From assembly GCA_017508465.1 (NCBI GenBank), contig JAFVYW010000035.1:1-33638 (forward strand): DNA of 33,638 nt. Reading direction: 5' to 3'. Below are positions 25,257 through 33,336 of the stretch, piece after piece; the first letter of the stretch is position 1, and every line of letters begins with the position of its first letter. A program made the position numbers and the translations under genes. The notes below the pieces were generated by a model. It saw only the letters and a program-made list of their open reading frames with translations, had not been told where the DNA came from and did no database searches. The stretch comes from Clostridia bacterium. Its GTDB lineage: Bacteria > Bacillota > Clostridia > Oscillospirales > CAG-272.

Positions 25257-26594
25257 ATGACATCATTTACACCTCCCTTTGAGATGGGGGCGAGGATTGC
25301 CCTCGTTGGAATGGGGAAAACGAACTTCGGTATTTTGGATGTGCTTCTCCAAAGAGATGACCTTCAGCTATCGCTTCGCGATAAAGGGACAATTTGCTTT
25401 CCTGAAGGCTGGACGACGGATGCGCGCGTTCGCGTTTATTCGGGTGAGGGGTATCTTGATGCGTTGACAGAGGACTACCTTTTTCTATCACCAACGGTGC
25501 GCGTGGATGCCGAGCCGATACAAAAAGCGAGGCTTCGCGGAGCGAAGATTTTCTCGGATGTTTCCTTTTTCCTCGGGCATACGAAGAGTGTGTGCTTCGG
25601 GGTGACAGGTTCAGACGGAAAAAGTACAACCGTCTCACTCGCAGATGCTTTGCTATGCGAAAATGGGGAAAGGTCACGCAAGGGTGGCAATATCGGTAAA
25701 GTGCTGATGCCTTATCTCTTCTCGGAAGAGGCGGGGGATTTTACCATTCTGGAATTATCGTCCTTCCAGCTGCAGCTTAAGCCAGAGCGAATAAAGCGCG
25801 GATTGATTACCAATCTCACGCCGAACCATCTTGACTTTCATTTTTCTTTAGAAGAATACTATAATGCAAAGTTAAGTTTACTTTATACAGCCGAAGAGCC
25901 TGTTTTAAACACGGATGATAGTGAAATCGTGCAACGAGCATCTCGCCCTTCTCCCTTTATCTCCTACTCTATGGAAGAGCGCGTTCTGGTGCATGCGGAA
26001 CATGAATATACCGTACGCGACGATATTATACATCAGGACGGATTGCCCTATCTGTCCCTTCGGGAATTCGCACCGCGTGGGCGGACTTTTCAAAAGAATA
26101 TCGTGGCATCTCTTGCGCTATGCCACGGACATCATACAAGGGAAAGCGCCCTTCGGGCAATTCGCGCGTTCCGACCACTCGCGCACAGACGAGAGCTTGT
26201 GAGAGAGGCGAATGGTGTATCGTATTACAACTGCTCGGCGGATTCGACACCATCACGGACGATAGAAACGCTATCGACCTTTTCTTCTCCCATTGTGCTT
26301 ATCGTGGGGGGACGAAGCAAGGGTGTTGACTATGGTGTTCTTGCTCCTGCTGTCAGAGCATTGGTGCGCTATGTAATTCTTTGTGGCGAGAATGCCGAGG
26401 AAATCCATGAGGCGCTATCCTCTGTCGATGTGCCGTGTGTGCGCGTGGCTTCTCTGTCGGAGGCGGTGAAATTTGCGAAGGATATCGCAACCGAGGGGGA
26501 TGCGGTGGTATTTTCTCCTGCATCGACCTCATTTGACCAATATCAGAATTTTGAAGTACGGGGAGCGAGTTTCTCTTCCCTTGTCAATCAATGA
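25257..26594 (+). CDS. murD: UDP-N-acetylmuramoyl-L-alanine--D-glutamate ligase
   Basis: 445 residues from ATG 25257, with AAGGAGG at 25246-25252. It adds D-Glu to UDP-MurNAc-L-Ala with ATP in cytoplasmic peptidoglycan precursor synthesis. The N-terminal UMP-binding part (ARIALVGMGKTNFG) is followed by the ATP-binding loop GVTGSDGKSTT (115-125), ELSSFQLQ, LTPNHLDFH and VLIVGGRSKGVDY, the MurD order and length. The usual 'NDSKATN' block reads YNCSADSTPSRT, a divergent form. The gene is outside a division/cell-wall cluster and heads an operon with a lipoprotein, cysteine desulfurase and rlmH. It could be a second MurD-like ligase if the genome has another copy elsewhere. Confidence 0.92.
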   Translation: MTSFTPPFEMGARIALVGMGKTNFGILDVLLQRDDLQLSLRDKGTICFPEGWTTDARVRVYSGEGYLDALTEDYLFLSPTVRVDAEPIQKARLRGAKIFSDVSFFLGHTKSVCFGVTGSDGKSTTVSLADALLCENGERSRKGGNIGKVLMPYLFSEEAGDFTILELSSFQLQLKPERIKRGLITNLTPNHLDFHFSLEEYYNAKLSLLYTAEEPVLNTDDSEIVQRASRPSPFISYSMEERVLVHAEHEYTVRDDIIHQDGLPYLSLREFAPRGRTFQKNIVASLALCHGHHTRESALRAIRAFRPLAHRRELVREANGVSYYNCSADSTPSRTIETLSTFSSPIVLIVGGRSKGVDYGVLAPAVRALVRYVILCGENAEEIHEALSSVDVPCVRVASLSEAVKFAKDIATEGDAVVFSPASTSFDQYQNFEVRGASFSSLVNQ

Positions 26595-26612
26595 AAATAA
26601 AGGATATCAGAA

Positions 26613-27644
26613 ATGAAAAAACTACTTTCTCTTTTACTTGTACTTGTGCTTTGTGTCTCGCTCTTTGCCTGCAAAGAGGATGGCGAGGAAACGCCCGAAG
26701 GTATGAAGGCGGTTGCGGTGGGTACATCGCTGGGCTTCACCTTCTATGTTCCTGAAGCGTGGGTGGACTCGTCTTACGGCAAGATTGCATCGGCGTATGT
26801 TTCGGCGCTTGATACTTCATCCGTTTCGCTTGTGCGTGTCAACCTCGGCGACCTTACATTTGAAAACTATGTAAAAGAGAGCCTTACGGCATCGAAGAAT
26901 GTGCCGACCTATCTCGAAGAGGGCAAGGCGGTCAATGTCGGAAATGCGAAGCGCGCACTTTCCTATGTCTATACCTATAACTATGGTGAATTTCCTTATC
27001 AGTTCATGCAGGTGCTTTGCGAGGCAACGGACGGCGCGTATTACCTCTTTACCTATGGCGCTTCCGCGCAGGACAAGACCGAGGGGACTACCTTCTATCA
27101 GAGCCATCTGGAAGAGGTGACAAGCATGCTCGCTTCGGTGAAGTTCGGTGACAAGACCGATGTGGTGACAGAAGAGGTCGTTTACGGCGTGGATGCCGAC
27201 GGTTACAAGCTCGTCTCGGACGAAAAAACCTCAGGCTTCGCTTTTTATATTCCAGAAACCTTCACGGCAGAGCTTTCGCTCGGTATTGTACTTGCCACAG
27301 CCGATGACAATGCGACGGTTACGGTCGCAGAAGCCACCTCGACAGGTGTCGCAGTCAGAGAGTATTATGAAAATCGCCTGAAGGAGCTCGCGGTAATATA
27401 CAGTGATGTGACCGAAATCACAGAGCTTACCGAATGCACTTTGGGCAACAGCAGTGAGGCATGCTATGCGGAGTATTCCTACAAGGACGGAGGAAAGACC
27501 TATCGTGTCTATCAGGTGATTGCCGTCGGTGGCGGAAACCTTTTCTCGAAGAAGGGATATGTGATGACCTACACCGCGCCCGAGGATGTATATGAAGAAC
27601 ACCTTGATGAGCTTGCAAAAATGATGGAGAAAATCAGGTTTTAA
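26613..27644 (+). CDS. Lipoprotein with two PsbP/DcrB-like repeats
   Basis: 343 residues. The signal peptide MKKLLSLLLVLVLCVSLFAC ends at a lipobox-type LFAC, so Cys20 is probably lipidated and the protein anchored outside the membrane. The mature part is two tandem about 150-residue units: about 35-185, beginning GTSLGFTFYVPEAW, and about 200-343, beginning EKTSGFAFYIPETF. Each unit ends in a helix (HLEEVTSMLASVKF, HLDELAKMMEKIRF). This 'F.FY.P..W' opening and helix-terminated beta sheet recalls PsbP/DcrB/Mog1-like folds. The assignment rests on pattern only and no function follows. SD AAAGGA lies 9 nt before the ATG. It lies 18 nt after murD, and its stop overlaps the next start (TAATG). 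Confidence 0.8.
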   Translation: MKKLLSLLLVLVLCVSLFACKEDGEETPEGMKAVAVGTSLGFTFYVPEAWVDSSYGKIASAYVSALDTSSVSLVRVNLGDLTFENYVKESLTASKNVPTYLEEGKAVNVGNAKRALSYVYTYNYGEFPYQFMQVLCEATDGAYYLFTYGASAQDKTEGTTFYQSHLEEVTSMLASVKFGDKTDVVTEEVVYGVDADGYKLVSDEKTSGFAFYIPETFTAELSLGIVLATADDNATVTVAEATSTGVAVREYYENRLKELAVIYSDVTEITELTECTLGNSSEACYAEYSYKDGGKTYRVYQVIAVGGGNLFSKKGYVMTYTAPEDVYEEHLDELAKMMEKIRF

Positions 27645-28816
27645 TGAAAGAAATTTATCTTGATAACAGCGCCACAACACCTATATCGGAGGTAGCGCTC
27701 GAAAAGTATATTGAAGTCTCGCGTATGCACTTCGGCAATCCTTCCTCCCTGCACGCGCTCGGTGTTGTGGCAGAGGGAGAGGTCAAAGAAGCGAGAGCAA
27801 AAATTGCACGCGCCCTTGGCGCGACAGATGGAGAGCTTCTCTTCACTGCCTCGGGTAGCGAAGCGAACAACCTTGCCATTTTAGGACGCGCCCATGCAAA
27901 AGAGCGTTACCGCCGTGGTGCGAAGATCATCACCACCATGGGTGAGCATTCCTCTGTCAGAGAACCACTGAAAAAGCTCGCGGAAGAGGGATATACCATC
28001 GTGGAAATTCCGACACGGGGTGGTATGCTTGATTTTGAAATGCTCGAGAACGAGCTACAAAGCGGTGTCTGTATACTGCTGACCATGATGCTTGTCAACA
28101 ATGAGACAGGCGCGCTGTATGACCTCGCACGAGCGAGCGCGCTGATGCGTAAATACCAGAAGGATGCCGTGTTGCATGTCGATGCGACACAGGCATTTCT
28201 GAAGGTCCCCTTTTCGCCAAGGACACTCGGCGCAGACCTTATCACGATCTCTGCGCATAAGGTGGAAGGACCAAAGGGGGTAGGCGCGCTTTATGTGAGC
28301 GATTATATCAAAAAAACAAAGGGGCTCTCCCCTGTTTTCTACGGCGGCGGTCAGGAAAGCGGTTTTCGTCCCGGTACAGAAAATGTCCCTGGTATCTGCG
28401 CCTTCGGCGAGGCGGTCAATCTCTCGCGCGGTGAGCTCGGACGGCGTGTCACTCTCGTCTCAGCGCTTCGCGAGAAGCTGATTGCGATGCTCCGCGAGCG
28501 CACCCCTGAAATTCAGATTACCCTGCCACCGAAGGCGGCGCCACATATTCTGAACATCACGCTCCCCTCCATCAAGAGCGAAACCATGCTACATTACCTT
28601 TCGCGCGAGGGCATTTATGTCTCGAGCGGCTCTGCCTGCTCGTCGAACGGCGCACATCATCCCTCCTCTGCCCTGCTCGCGTATGGTCACAGTGAGAAAA
28701 TGGCGGACGCTTCCTTGCGTATCAGCCTCTCGTATCACAATACCGAAGAGGACCTCGATGCGTTGCTTTGTGCGCTTGAGAGGGGACTTTCGACTTTAGC
28801 GAGGTTCGGGAAATGA
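27644..28816 (+). CDS. Cysteine desulfurase, NifS/IscS family
   Basis: 390 residues, full length. It begins MKEIYLDNSATTP. The PLP lysine is K206 (ISAHKVEGPKG), with H102 (GEHSS) and D180 (HVDATQ) as cofactor ligands. The active-site cysteine is C332 in VSSGSACSSNGAHHPSSAL, the short loop typical of group I enzymes that hand sulfur to partners. It removes sulfur from L-cysteine for Fe-S clusters or tRNA thiolation in the cytoplasm. No IscU, ThiI or MnmA is adjacent, so the acceptor cannot be told. It overlaps the lipoprotein gene by one base and rlmH by four (ATGA), so it is translationally coupled on both sides. Confidence 0.95.
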   Translation: MKEIYLDNSATTPISEVALEKYIEVSRMHFGNPSSLHALGVVAEGEVKEARAKIARALGATDGELLFTASGSEANNLAILGRAHAKERYRRGAKIITTMGEHSSVREPLKKLAEEGYTIVEIPTRGGMLDFEMLENELQSGVCILLTMMLVNNETGALYDLARASALMRKYQKDAVLHVDATQAFLKVPFSPRTLGADLITISAHKVEGPKGVGALYVSDYIKKTKGLSPVFYGGGQESGFRPGTENVPGICAFGEAVNLSRGELGRRVTLVSALREKLIAMLRERTPEIQITLPPKAAPHILNITLPSIKSETMLHYLSREGIYVSSGSACSSNGAHHPSSALLAYGHSEKMADASLRISLSYHNTEEDLDALLCALERGLSTLARFGK

Positions 28817-29289
28817 CGATTACCATGATATCTGTCGGTACAATCAAGGAAGATTATCTTGTACGCGCCATAGAGGAATATAAGAAAAGACTTTCGCTGT
28901 ACGCGCGTGTTGACGAGGTGGTACTGAAGGAAGAGAGAATACAGAACGAGGACGATGCAAGCGAGGTTGCCCGCGCGCTCGAACGCGAGGGCGAAGCCAT
29001 TTTACGCGCGCTCCCCAAGGATGCCTTCAAGGTTGCGATGTGTGTCGAGGGCGTGCAGTTCGACTCCGTCACTCTGGCGAAAAAACTCGAGGACGGCGCA
29101 TCGGGCAGTGGTAAAATCGCGCTCGTGATCGGTTCTTCTCACGGTCTTTCTCCGAAGGTAAAGGGGGCGTGTGACCTGAAATTGTCGGTCTCCAAGCTCA
29201 CCTTTCCGCATCAGCTTCTTCGCGCAATGCTCTTTGAAATTCTCTACCGTTCCTTCACGATTATGAAGGGAAAGAGATACCACAAATAA
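28813..29289 (+). CDS. rlmH: 23S rRNA (pseudouridine-1915-N3)-methyltransferase
   Basis: 158 residues, the normal length for this SPOUT methyltransferase. It begins MTITMISVGTIKEDYLV and has the knot motif LVIGSSHGLSPKV followed by LSVSKLTFPHQLLRAMLFEILYRSFTIMKGKRYHK, the diagnostic C-terminus. It methylates the pseudouridine in helix 69 of 23S rRNA using SAM. ATGA overlaps the stop of the cysteine desulfurase gene. It is the last gene of the operon. The usual IGGSHGL reads IGSSHGL, a mild variation. Confidence 0.97.
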   Translation: MTITMISVGTIKEDYLVRAIEEYKKRLSLYARVDEVVLKEERIQNEDDASEVARALEREGEAILRALPKDAFKVAMCVEGVQFDSVTLAKKLEDGASGSGKIALVIGSSHGLSPKVKGACDLKLSVSKLTFPHQLLRAMLFEILYRSFTIMKGKRYHK

Positions 29290-29302
29290 TTTTTGCACAC
29301 TC

Positions 29303-29331
29303 TGCACAATTTTGAAATACAGAATTGTGCA
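29303..29331. repeat. Inverted repeat after rlmH
   Basis: TGCACAATT / AATTGTGCA, 9-bp perfect arms, 11-nt loop. The T-run expected of a terminator is missing, so its role is unclear. Confidence 0.5.
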
Positions 29332-29365
29332 TTCCTACAATTCCACAGATTTTTCACCAAAGCCC

Positions 29366-29394
29366 TTGACATTTTCTATGATTTTTGCTATAAT
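29366..29394 (+). promoter_or_regulatory. Consensus promoter of the riboswitch/SPFH transcript
   Basis: TTGACA (29366-29371), 17 nt, TATAAT (29389-29394), plus TG one base before the -10. Both hexamers are perfect. The start is near 29401, at the first base of the P1 stem region. Confidence 0.92.
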
Positions 29395-29401
29395 GATCAT
29401 G

Positions 29402-29507
29402 TCGAAAGGGAGTAGTTCACAGTGTAATTGCTGTGTGTGCGTATCGTCATGACAGTCGTCGCGAGGCTCGGTACGCTCCGTCGAAAAGATGTAACAAGAC
29501 TTTTGGT
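29402..29507 (+). promoter_or_regulatory. yybP-ykoY-type (manganese) riboswitch aptamer, candidate
   Basis: The leader starts with CGAAAG (29403-29408), which pairs with CTTTTG (29500-29505) as P1. Directly after the 5' strand is GGAGTAG (29409-29415), and directly before the 3' strand is ACAAGAC. The GGGAGUAG...CAAGAC pair of loops is the hallmark of the yybP-ykoY family, whose known ligand is Mn2+. Between them lie a P2-like hairpin (CACAG...CTGTG, about 29419-29437) and a longer arm (GCGTA...TACGC, about 29440-29476). The family's typical targets are Mn exporters (MntP, P-type ATPases, TerC); here the target is an SPFH protein. The assignment is by motif recognition, not a covariance model. 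Confidence 0.72.
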
Positions 29508-29538
29508 GTAATGTGGATTACGCTGAAGGTCTTTTTTT
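29496..29538 (+). terminator. Riboswitch expression-platform terminator
   Basis: AAGACTTTTGGTGTAAT (29496-29512) pairs with ATTACGCTGAAGGTCTT (about 29516-29532) including wobble pairs, then TTTTTT. Its 5' arm contains the P1 3' strand of the aptamer, so ligand-bound aptamer and terminator exclude each other. Ligand should switch the gene ON. Confidence 0.82.
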
Positions 29539-29630
29539 AGATTTTCGGACATTCCACGCGGAATTCCGTGTGCATTTCGACAAAAATGCAAATAAAAATT
29601 TACAAAAATAATACATAAGGAGAAAAAGTT

Positions 29631-31097
29631 ATGAATCCTTGGCTTATCATTATCCCCGCCGCGATTATACTCGTGTTGTTCTTAGCGCTCGGTTACATCA
29701 AAGCGCCGCCAGACACGGCAATTATCATTTCCGGTCTCGCAAAGAAAAAAAGAATTCTTATCGGTCGCGCTGGCTTCCGTGTTCCCTTCTTTGAAAGAAT
29801 TGACCGCTTGTCCCTCTCTGTTATGCAGGTCGACATCAAGACATCAGAGGCTGTTCCTACCAACGAGTTCATCAATGTCATGGTAGACGGTGTTGCGAAC
29901 ATCAAAATCTCCTCTGACCCGAAGCTGATTGAGCTTGCGGCAGAGAACCTTCTTGGTAAAACCCGTCAGGAGCTCATCTCACTGATTACGCAGGTACTCG
30001 AAGGTAATATGCGTGAGATCGTCGGCTCGGTCGGTCTGAAAGAAATGGTACAGGACCGTCAGGGCGTTGCTCTGAAAATCAAGGAAAATGTCGAGCCTGA
30101 TATGGCGAGACTTGGTCTTGAGGTCGTAAACTTCAATATCCAGAACTTCTGTGATGCCGCAGGCACCATTGAAAATATGGGTATCGACAATGTAGAACAA
30201 ATCCGTAAGAATGCGCAGATTGCAAAGGCAAATGCGCAAAGAGATATCGCTATCGCGACCTCCGAAGCACAGGAAGAAGCGAACGCGGTTAAGGTTGAGC
30301 GTGAGATCCGCATCGCAGAACAGAACGCCCAGCTCGCTATCCAACAGGCGGAAATGCAGATTCGCGCCGATACAAAGCGCGCGGAGGCTGATGCCGCATA
30401 CGCGATCCAACAGGAACAACAGCGTCTGACCATCGAGGTTGCCAGAACGGAAGCAGACATTGCCCGCCGTCAGAAAGAGGCAGAACTCGCTGAAGCAGAA
30501 ATCGCCATCCGTGAGCGCCAGCTCGATGCGGACATCCGTAAGAGAGCCGACGCCGAGAGATACCAGACAGAGCAGGAAGCAGAAGCTGAACTGATCCGTC
30601 GTCAGAGAGAAGCCGATGCCCGCAGATATGAGGCGGAGCGTCAGGCAGAAGCAAGACGCGCCGAGGCTGACGCGCTCCGTTACGCGATGGAGCAGGAAGC
30701 TGCCGGTATCCGCGCGAAGGGTGTCGCAGAAGCGGAAGCTATTGAAAAGAAGGCAGAAGCACAGAAGAAGATGGGCGAAGCGTCCGTTATCGACATGTAC
30801 CTCTCCGCTCTTCCCGAGGTGGTTCGCTCGGCTGCTGCGCCTCTGGCACAGACCGAAAAGATCGTTATGTACGGCGATGGCAACCCCACAAAGCTTGTGC
30901 GTGATGTCATGACAAGCACCGATCAGATTATGGAGGGTGTCCGCCAGACCACAGGCATTGACCTCGGTAGCCTGCTCGCAGGTTTCCTGGGTGGTCGTGC
31001 TGCCGCTCCCACCGTCGGTCCTCTTGCTCCCGTAGCACCTGTCGCTCCCGAGACTCCCGTAGTACCTGAAGCACCTGACACTCCCGACGGAGAATAA
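29631..31097 (+). CDS. Flotillin-like SPFH/band 7 membrane scaffold protein
   Basis: 488 residues. The N-terminal hydrophobic anchor is at about 3-22 (WLIIIPAAIILVLFLALGYI). The SPFH/PHB domain is about 25-195 (PPDTAIIISGLAKKKRILIGRAGFRVPFFERIDRLSL). A very long alanine/glutamate-rich coiled coil spans about 195-385. The C-terminal segment ends GSLLAGFLGGRAAAP and a proline-rich tail (PVAPVAPETPVVPEAP). This is the architecture of FloT-like bacterial flotillins, which oligomerise under the inner leaflet and organise membrane domains. The usual NfeD-type partner gene is not adjacent; the gene is alone. SD AAGGAG precedes the ATG. Expression should depend on the leader riboswitch. Its link to metal homeostasis is inference from that leader. 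Confidence 0.93.
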   Translation: MNPWLIIIPAAIILVLFLALGYIKAPPDTAIIISGLAKKKRILIGRAGFRVPFFERIDRLSLSVMQVDIKTSEAVPTNEFINVMVDGVANIKISSDPKLIELAAENLLGKTRQELISLITQVLEGNMREIVGSVGLKEMVQDRQGVALKIKENVEPDMARLGLEVVNFNIQNFCDAAGTIENMGIDNVEQIRKNAQIAKANAQRDIAIATSEAQEEANAVKVEREIRIAEQNAQLAIQQAEMQIRADTKRAEADAAYAIQQEQQRLTIEVARTEADIARRQKEAELAEAEIAIRERQLDADIRKRADAERYQTEQEAEAELIRRQREADARRYEAERQAEARRAEADALRYAMEQEAAGIRAKGVAEAEAIEKKAEAQKKMGEASVIDMYLSALPEVVRSAAAPLAQTEKIVMYGDGNPTKLVRDVMTSTDQIMEGVRQTTGIDLGSLLAGFLGGRAAAPTVGPLAPVAPVAPETPVVPEAPDTPDGE

Positions 31098-31143
31098 TCG
31101 AATTTTCATCCGAGAAGAATAATCTTCTTATTCTTTTGGAAAA

Positions 31144-31178
31144 AACAACCCCAGACTTCATATCTGGGGTTGTTTTTT
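31144..31178 (+). terminator. Terminator after the SPFH gene
   Basis: AACAACCCCAGA (31144-31155) / TCTGGGGTTGTT (31163-31174), loop 7 nt, then TTTT. Confidence 0.95.
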
Positions 31179-31293
31179 GTTTAATATTCGCACAAAGAAA
31201 GTATCCTCTGCCGTACAGATAGCCCTTCGGGCGAGTCGCAACGGTGTTTTTCTGTGAATTTTTGTGAAGATGTTATTTTTTTGTCAATAATAC

Positions 31294-31322
31294 TTGACAT
31301 GTTTTTGGTCATATGTTATACT
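31294..31322 (+). promoter_or_regulatory. Promoter of the TM2-like gene
   Basis: TTGACA (31294-31299), 17 nt, TATACT (31317-31322), with TG one base before the -10. Confidence 0.85.
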
Positions 31323-31354
31323 GAAAATGCCAATAAATTATGGGAGGTATTGTT

Positions 31355-31597
31355 ATGGATAACAGAGTACTCTTTGGCGTAATGTGCATCATTTTCAACA
31401 GCATCGGCGTTCCCTGCTTTATGCAAGGACAGGTTAAGACCGGTATCCTTCGTATCGTTCTTGGCATCGTTACCTGCGGTGTCATCGAAATCATTAACCT
31501 TGTTAAGGGTATCATCCTTGGCGTACAGGTGCTGAATATGTCTGATGAGGAATACGAGTCCAAGAAGGGCACGCTTTCCAGCGGTATTCCTGCATAA
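31355..31597 (+). CDS. Small TM2-domain-like membrane protein
   Basis: 80 residues from ATG 31355. GGGAGG lies 7 nt upstream, whereas the longer frame from 31340 would start inside that ribosome site. It has two hydrophobic helices with the TM2 pattern (FNSIGVPCFMQGQVKTGILRI, then GIVTCGVIEIINLVKGIIL). This corresponds to 'G..rFY.G....G.lkll..G..giw.liD', with Cys/Met in place of some aromatic positions. A short charged tail, MSDEEYESKKG, follows. TM2 proteins are short membrane proteins of mostly unknown role. The gene has its own consensus promoter and a terminator-like hairpin after it. The next gene encodes a DUF2752 protein, a pairing I recall from other Firmicutes. Confidence 0.82.
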   Translation: MDNRVLFGVMCIIFNSIGVPCFMQGQVKTGILRIVLGIVTCGVIEIINLVKGIILGVQVLNMSDEEYESKKGTLSSGIPA

Positions 31598-31613
31598 TTC
31601 GCATAATAAAAGC

Positions 31614-31656
31614 AAGCGAGAATACTTTGCTATGAAGGATTCTCGCTTTGTTTTTT
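31614..31656 (+). terminator. Terminator after the TM2-like gene
   Basis: AAGCGAGAAT (31614-31623) / ATTCTCGCTT (31639-31648), loop 15 nt, followed by TGTTTTTT. The next gene begins 14 nt later with no promoter in between, so read-through must supply it. Confidence 0.8.
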
Positions 31657-31669
31657 CAGAAAGATATTT

Positions 31670-32011
31670 ATGAAGATACAAAAACTATCCGAAAAACTGA
31701 TTACGCTTCTTGCCGTTGCTGTCCTGGTTGTGGTGATGAATATCATTGATGTCGCTTGTGTATTCAAGGAGATATTCGGCATTTTCTGCCCGGGATGTGG
31801 CATGACGCGAGCGTATATTTCCCTGCTCTATCTCGATTTCCGCTCGGCTTTCCTTTATCATCCGATGTTCTGGTCGATACCTCTTCTTATTCTCTTTTAT
31901 CTTTTTGATGGAAAGCTGTTCCGTCAGAAATGGCTCAATACCACGCTTCTTGTCGGTATTCTCGCAGGGTTTATCATATGTTGGATTGTGCGAATGATCC
32001 TTTATGGATAA
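31670..32011 (+). CDS. DUF2752 membrane protein
   Basis: 113 residues. Three hydrophobic segments (about 10-30, 55-77 and 88-110) flank the signature FCPGCGMTRA at about 39-48, the CPxCGxTRA motif that defines DUF2752. Function is unknown; the Cys pair could bind a metal or form a disulfide. The ribosome site is weak (AAAGATATTT). It begins immediately after the TM2 gene's terminator, so it is probably expressed by read-through at a lower level. It is followed by the apiosidase-like gene 33 nt on, with no terminator between. Confidence 0.87.
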   Translation: MKIQKLSEKLITLLAVAVLVVVMNIIDVACVFKEIFGIFCPGCGMTRAYISLLYLDFRSAFLYHPMFWSIPLLILFYLFDGKLFRQKWLNTTLLVGILAGFIICWIVRMILYG

Positions 32012-32044
32012 AGATGGTTTCATAGGTTTTATTATGAGGTGAAT

Positions 32045-33328
32045 ATGCAAAAGTTAAACATATGCGGTCGCTATTTATTCTGGGAAGACGGCACGCCATT
32101 CTTTTATCTTGGAGATACGGCATGGGAACTCTTTCATCGGCTAACCAGAGAAGAAATCGAACTGTATATTGACACAAGGACAAAACAAGGTTTTACCGTC
32201 ATACAAGCGGTGGCATTGGCAGAGCTGGAGGGGCTGACCGTCCCGAATCCCTATGGCAGACTGCCGCTTCTCATGACAAACGGAGTGCCTGATCCGACAC
32301 GCCCTGATACCGAGGGAGAGTATTCCTATTGGGAACATGTGGATTATGCCATTCGTCTTGCGAAGGAACGAGGGCTTTTTGTGGCACTGCTCCCGACCTG
32401 GGGAGACAAATACAACCTTCTCTGGGGCAAGGGACCTGTGATATTCAATGCGCAGAACGCCTATCTTTACGGCAAATGGATCGCCGAGCGATATAAGGAC
32501 GATTGGAACATCATCTGGATGTTGGGCGGTGACCGACCTCTGCAAAGCGAAGAGCATCATCGTATCATTGACGAGATGGCGAGAGGCATCCGTGAGGTAG
32601 ACCAGACGCATCTTATTACCTTCCACCCGATGGGAGAGACCGATTCCACCGATTATGTCGGTAACCGGCAGTATATCGACTTCCACACCTCGCAAACAGG
32701 ACACTCGGTGGGAAAAAGTTATTATAGCATGCAAGTGATGGAAAAAATGGCGAAGGCTTCGCCAAAGCCATATATGGACTCCGAGCCACGCTATGAAGAT
32801 CATCCCGCTTGCTTCCGTGCCGAGCTGGGGTATTATTGGAACGCAGACGATGTTCGCCAGAATGCCTACTGGAATGTGCTATCGGGTGCTTGTGGTCATA
32901 CCTATGGAAATCACAATATCTGGTGTTTCAACACCAATCCGACCGATTATTTTCCATTCCGCTGGCAGGATGTTCTAAATCACCCTGGGGCAGAGCAAAT
33001 GAAGTATCTCAAACAACTGCGTCTCTCACGCGACTATGCGTCCCTTGTTCCTATGCCGGATTTACTTGTAGAAAACGGATATGGTATGGGACAGATTGTT
33101 GTAGCGGGTGGTGTGGATTATATTTACGCCTACTCCCCACTCGGTCAGTCCTTTGCACTGGAGCTTGGTATCTTCCCCGACGCCAAGGCGTTGCGTGCCT
33201 TCTGGTTTAATCCACGGACGGGTGAAGAAACGATGTTTGGCGTCATTCCCTCCCATGGGCGTTTCACCTTCGTACCACCCACGCAGTCCAAAGGTCAGGA
33301 CTGGCTTCTTATCCTGGAAGCATGGTAA
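32045..33328 (+). CDS. Apiosidase-like glycoside hydrolase (DUF4038/GH140 type) with C-terminal collagen-binding-type domain
   Basis: 427 residues from ATG 32045, where GAGGT is 4 nt upstream; the longer frame starts at a GTG inside that site. Residues about 1-330 form a TIM-barrel enzyme. It begins GRYLFWEDGTPFFYLGDTAWELFHRLTREE, then has LPTWGDKYN, NIIWMLGGDRP and YMDSEPRYEDHP, the landmark blocks of DUF4038. The Asp in LGGD and the Glu in DSEP are the likely catalytic pair. Residues about 335-427 match the 'putative collagen-binding' beta domain often attached to it (AFWFNPRTGEE, QDWLLILEAW). The family includes apiosidases acting on rhamnogalacturonan II, but the substrate here is not shown. 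There is no signal peptide, so it is probably cytoplasmic. It shares the cytoplasmic location of the deacetylases and the 851-residue hydrolase. Confidence 0.9.
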   Translation: MQKLNICGRYLFWEDGTPFFYLGDTAWELFHRLTREEIELYIDTRTKQGFTVIQAVALAELEGLTVPNPYGRLPLLMTNGVPDPTRPDTEGEYSYWEHVDYAIRLAKERGLFVALLPTWGDKYNLLWGKGPVIFNAQNAYLYGKWIAERYKDDWNIIWMLGGDRPLQSEEHHRIIDEMARGIREVDQTHLITFHPMGETDSTDYVGNRQYIDFHTSQTGHSVGKSYYSMQVMEKMAKASPKPYMDSEPRYEDHPACFRAELGYYWNADDVRQNAYWNVLSGACGHTYGNHNIWCFNTNPTDYFPFRWQDVLNHPGAEQMKYLKQLRLSRDYASLVPMPDLLVENGYGMGQIVVAGGVDYIYAYSPLGQSFALELGIFPDAKALRAFWFNPRTGEETMFGVIPSHGRFTFVPPTQSKGQDWLLILEAW

Positions 33329-33336
33329 AATTATAA

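Noticed and set aside
29303..29331. Hairpin after rlmH as a terminator
   Set aside because: There is no U-tract after the 3' arm, so it is kept only as an inverted repeat.
29979..31109. 376-codon open frame on the minus strand
   Set aside because: It mirrors the Ala/Glu-rich coiled coil of the SPFH gene. It is low-complexity, with no promoter or ribosome site.
31222..31232. GCCC-TTCG-GGC hairpin
   Set aside because: The stem is short, with no T-run and no adjacent gene end. A real terminator already lies at 31144-31178.
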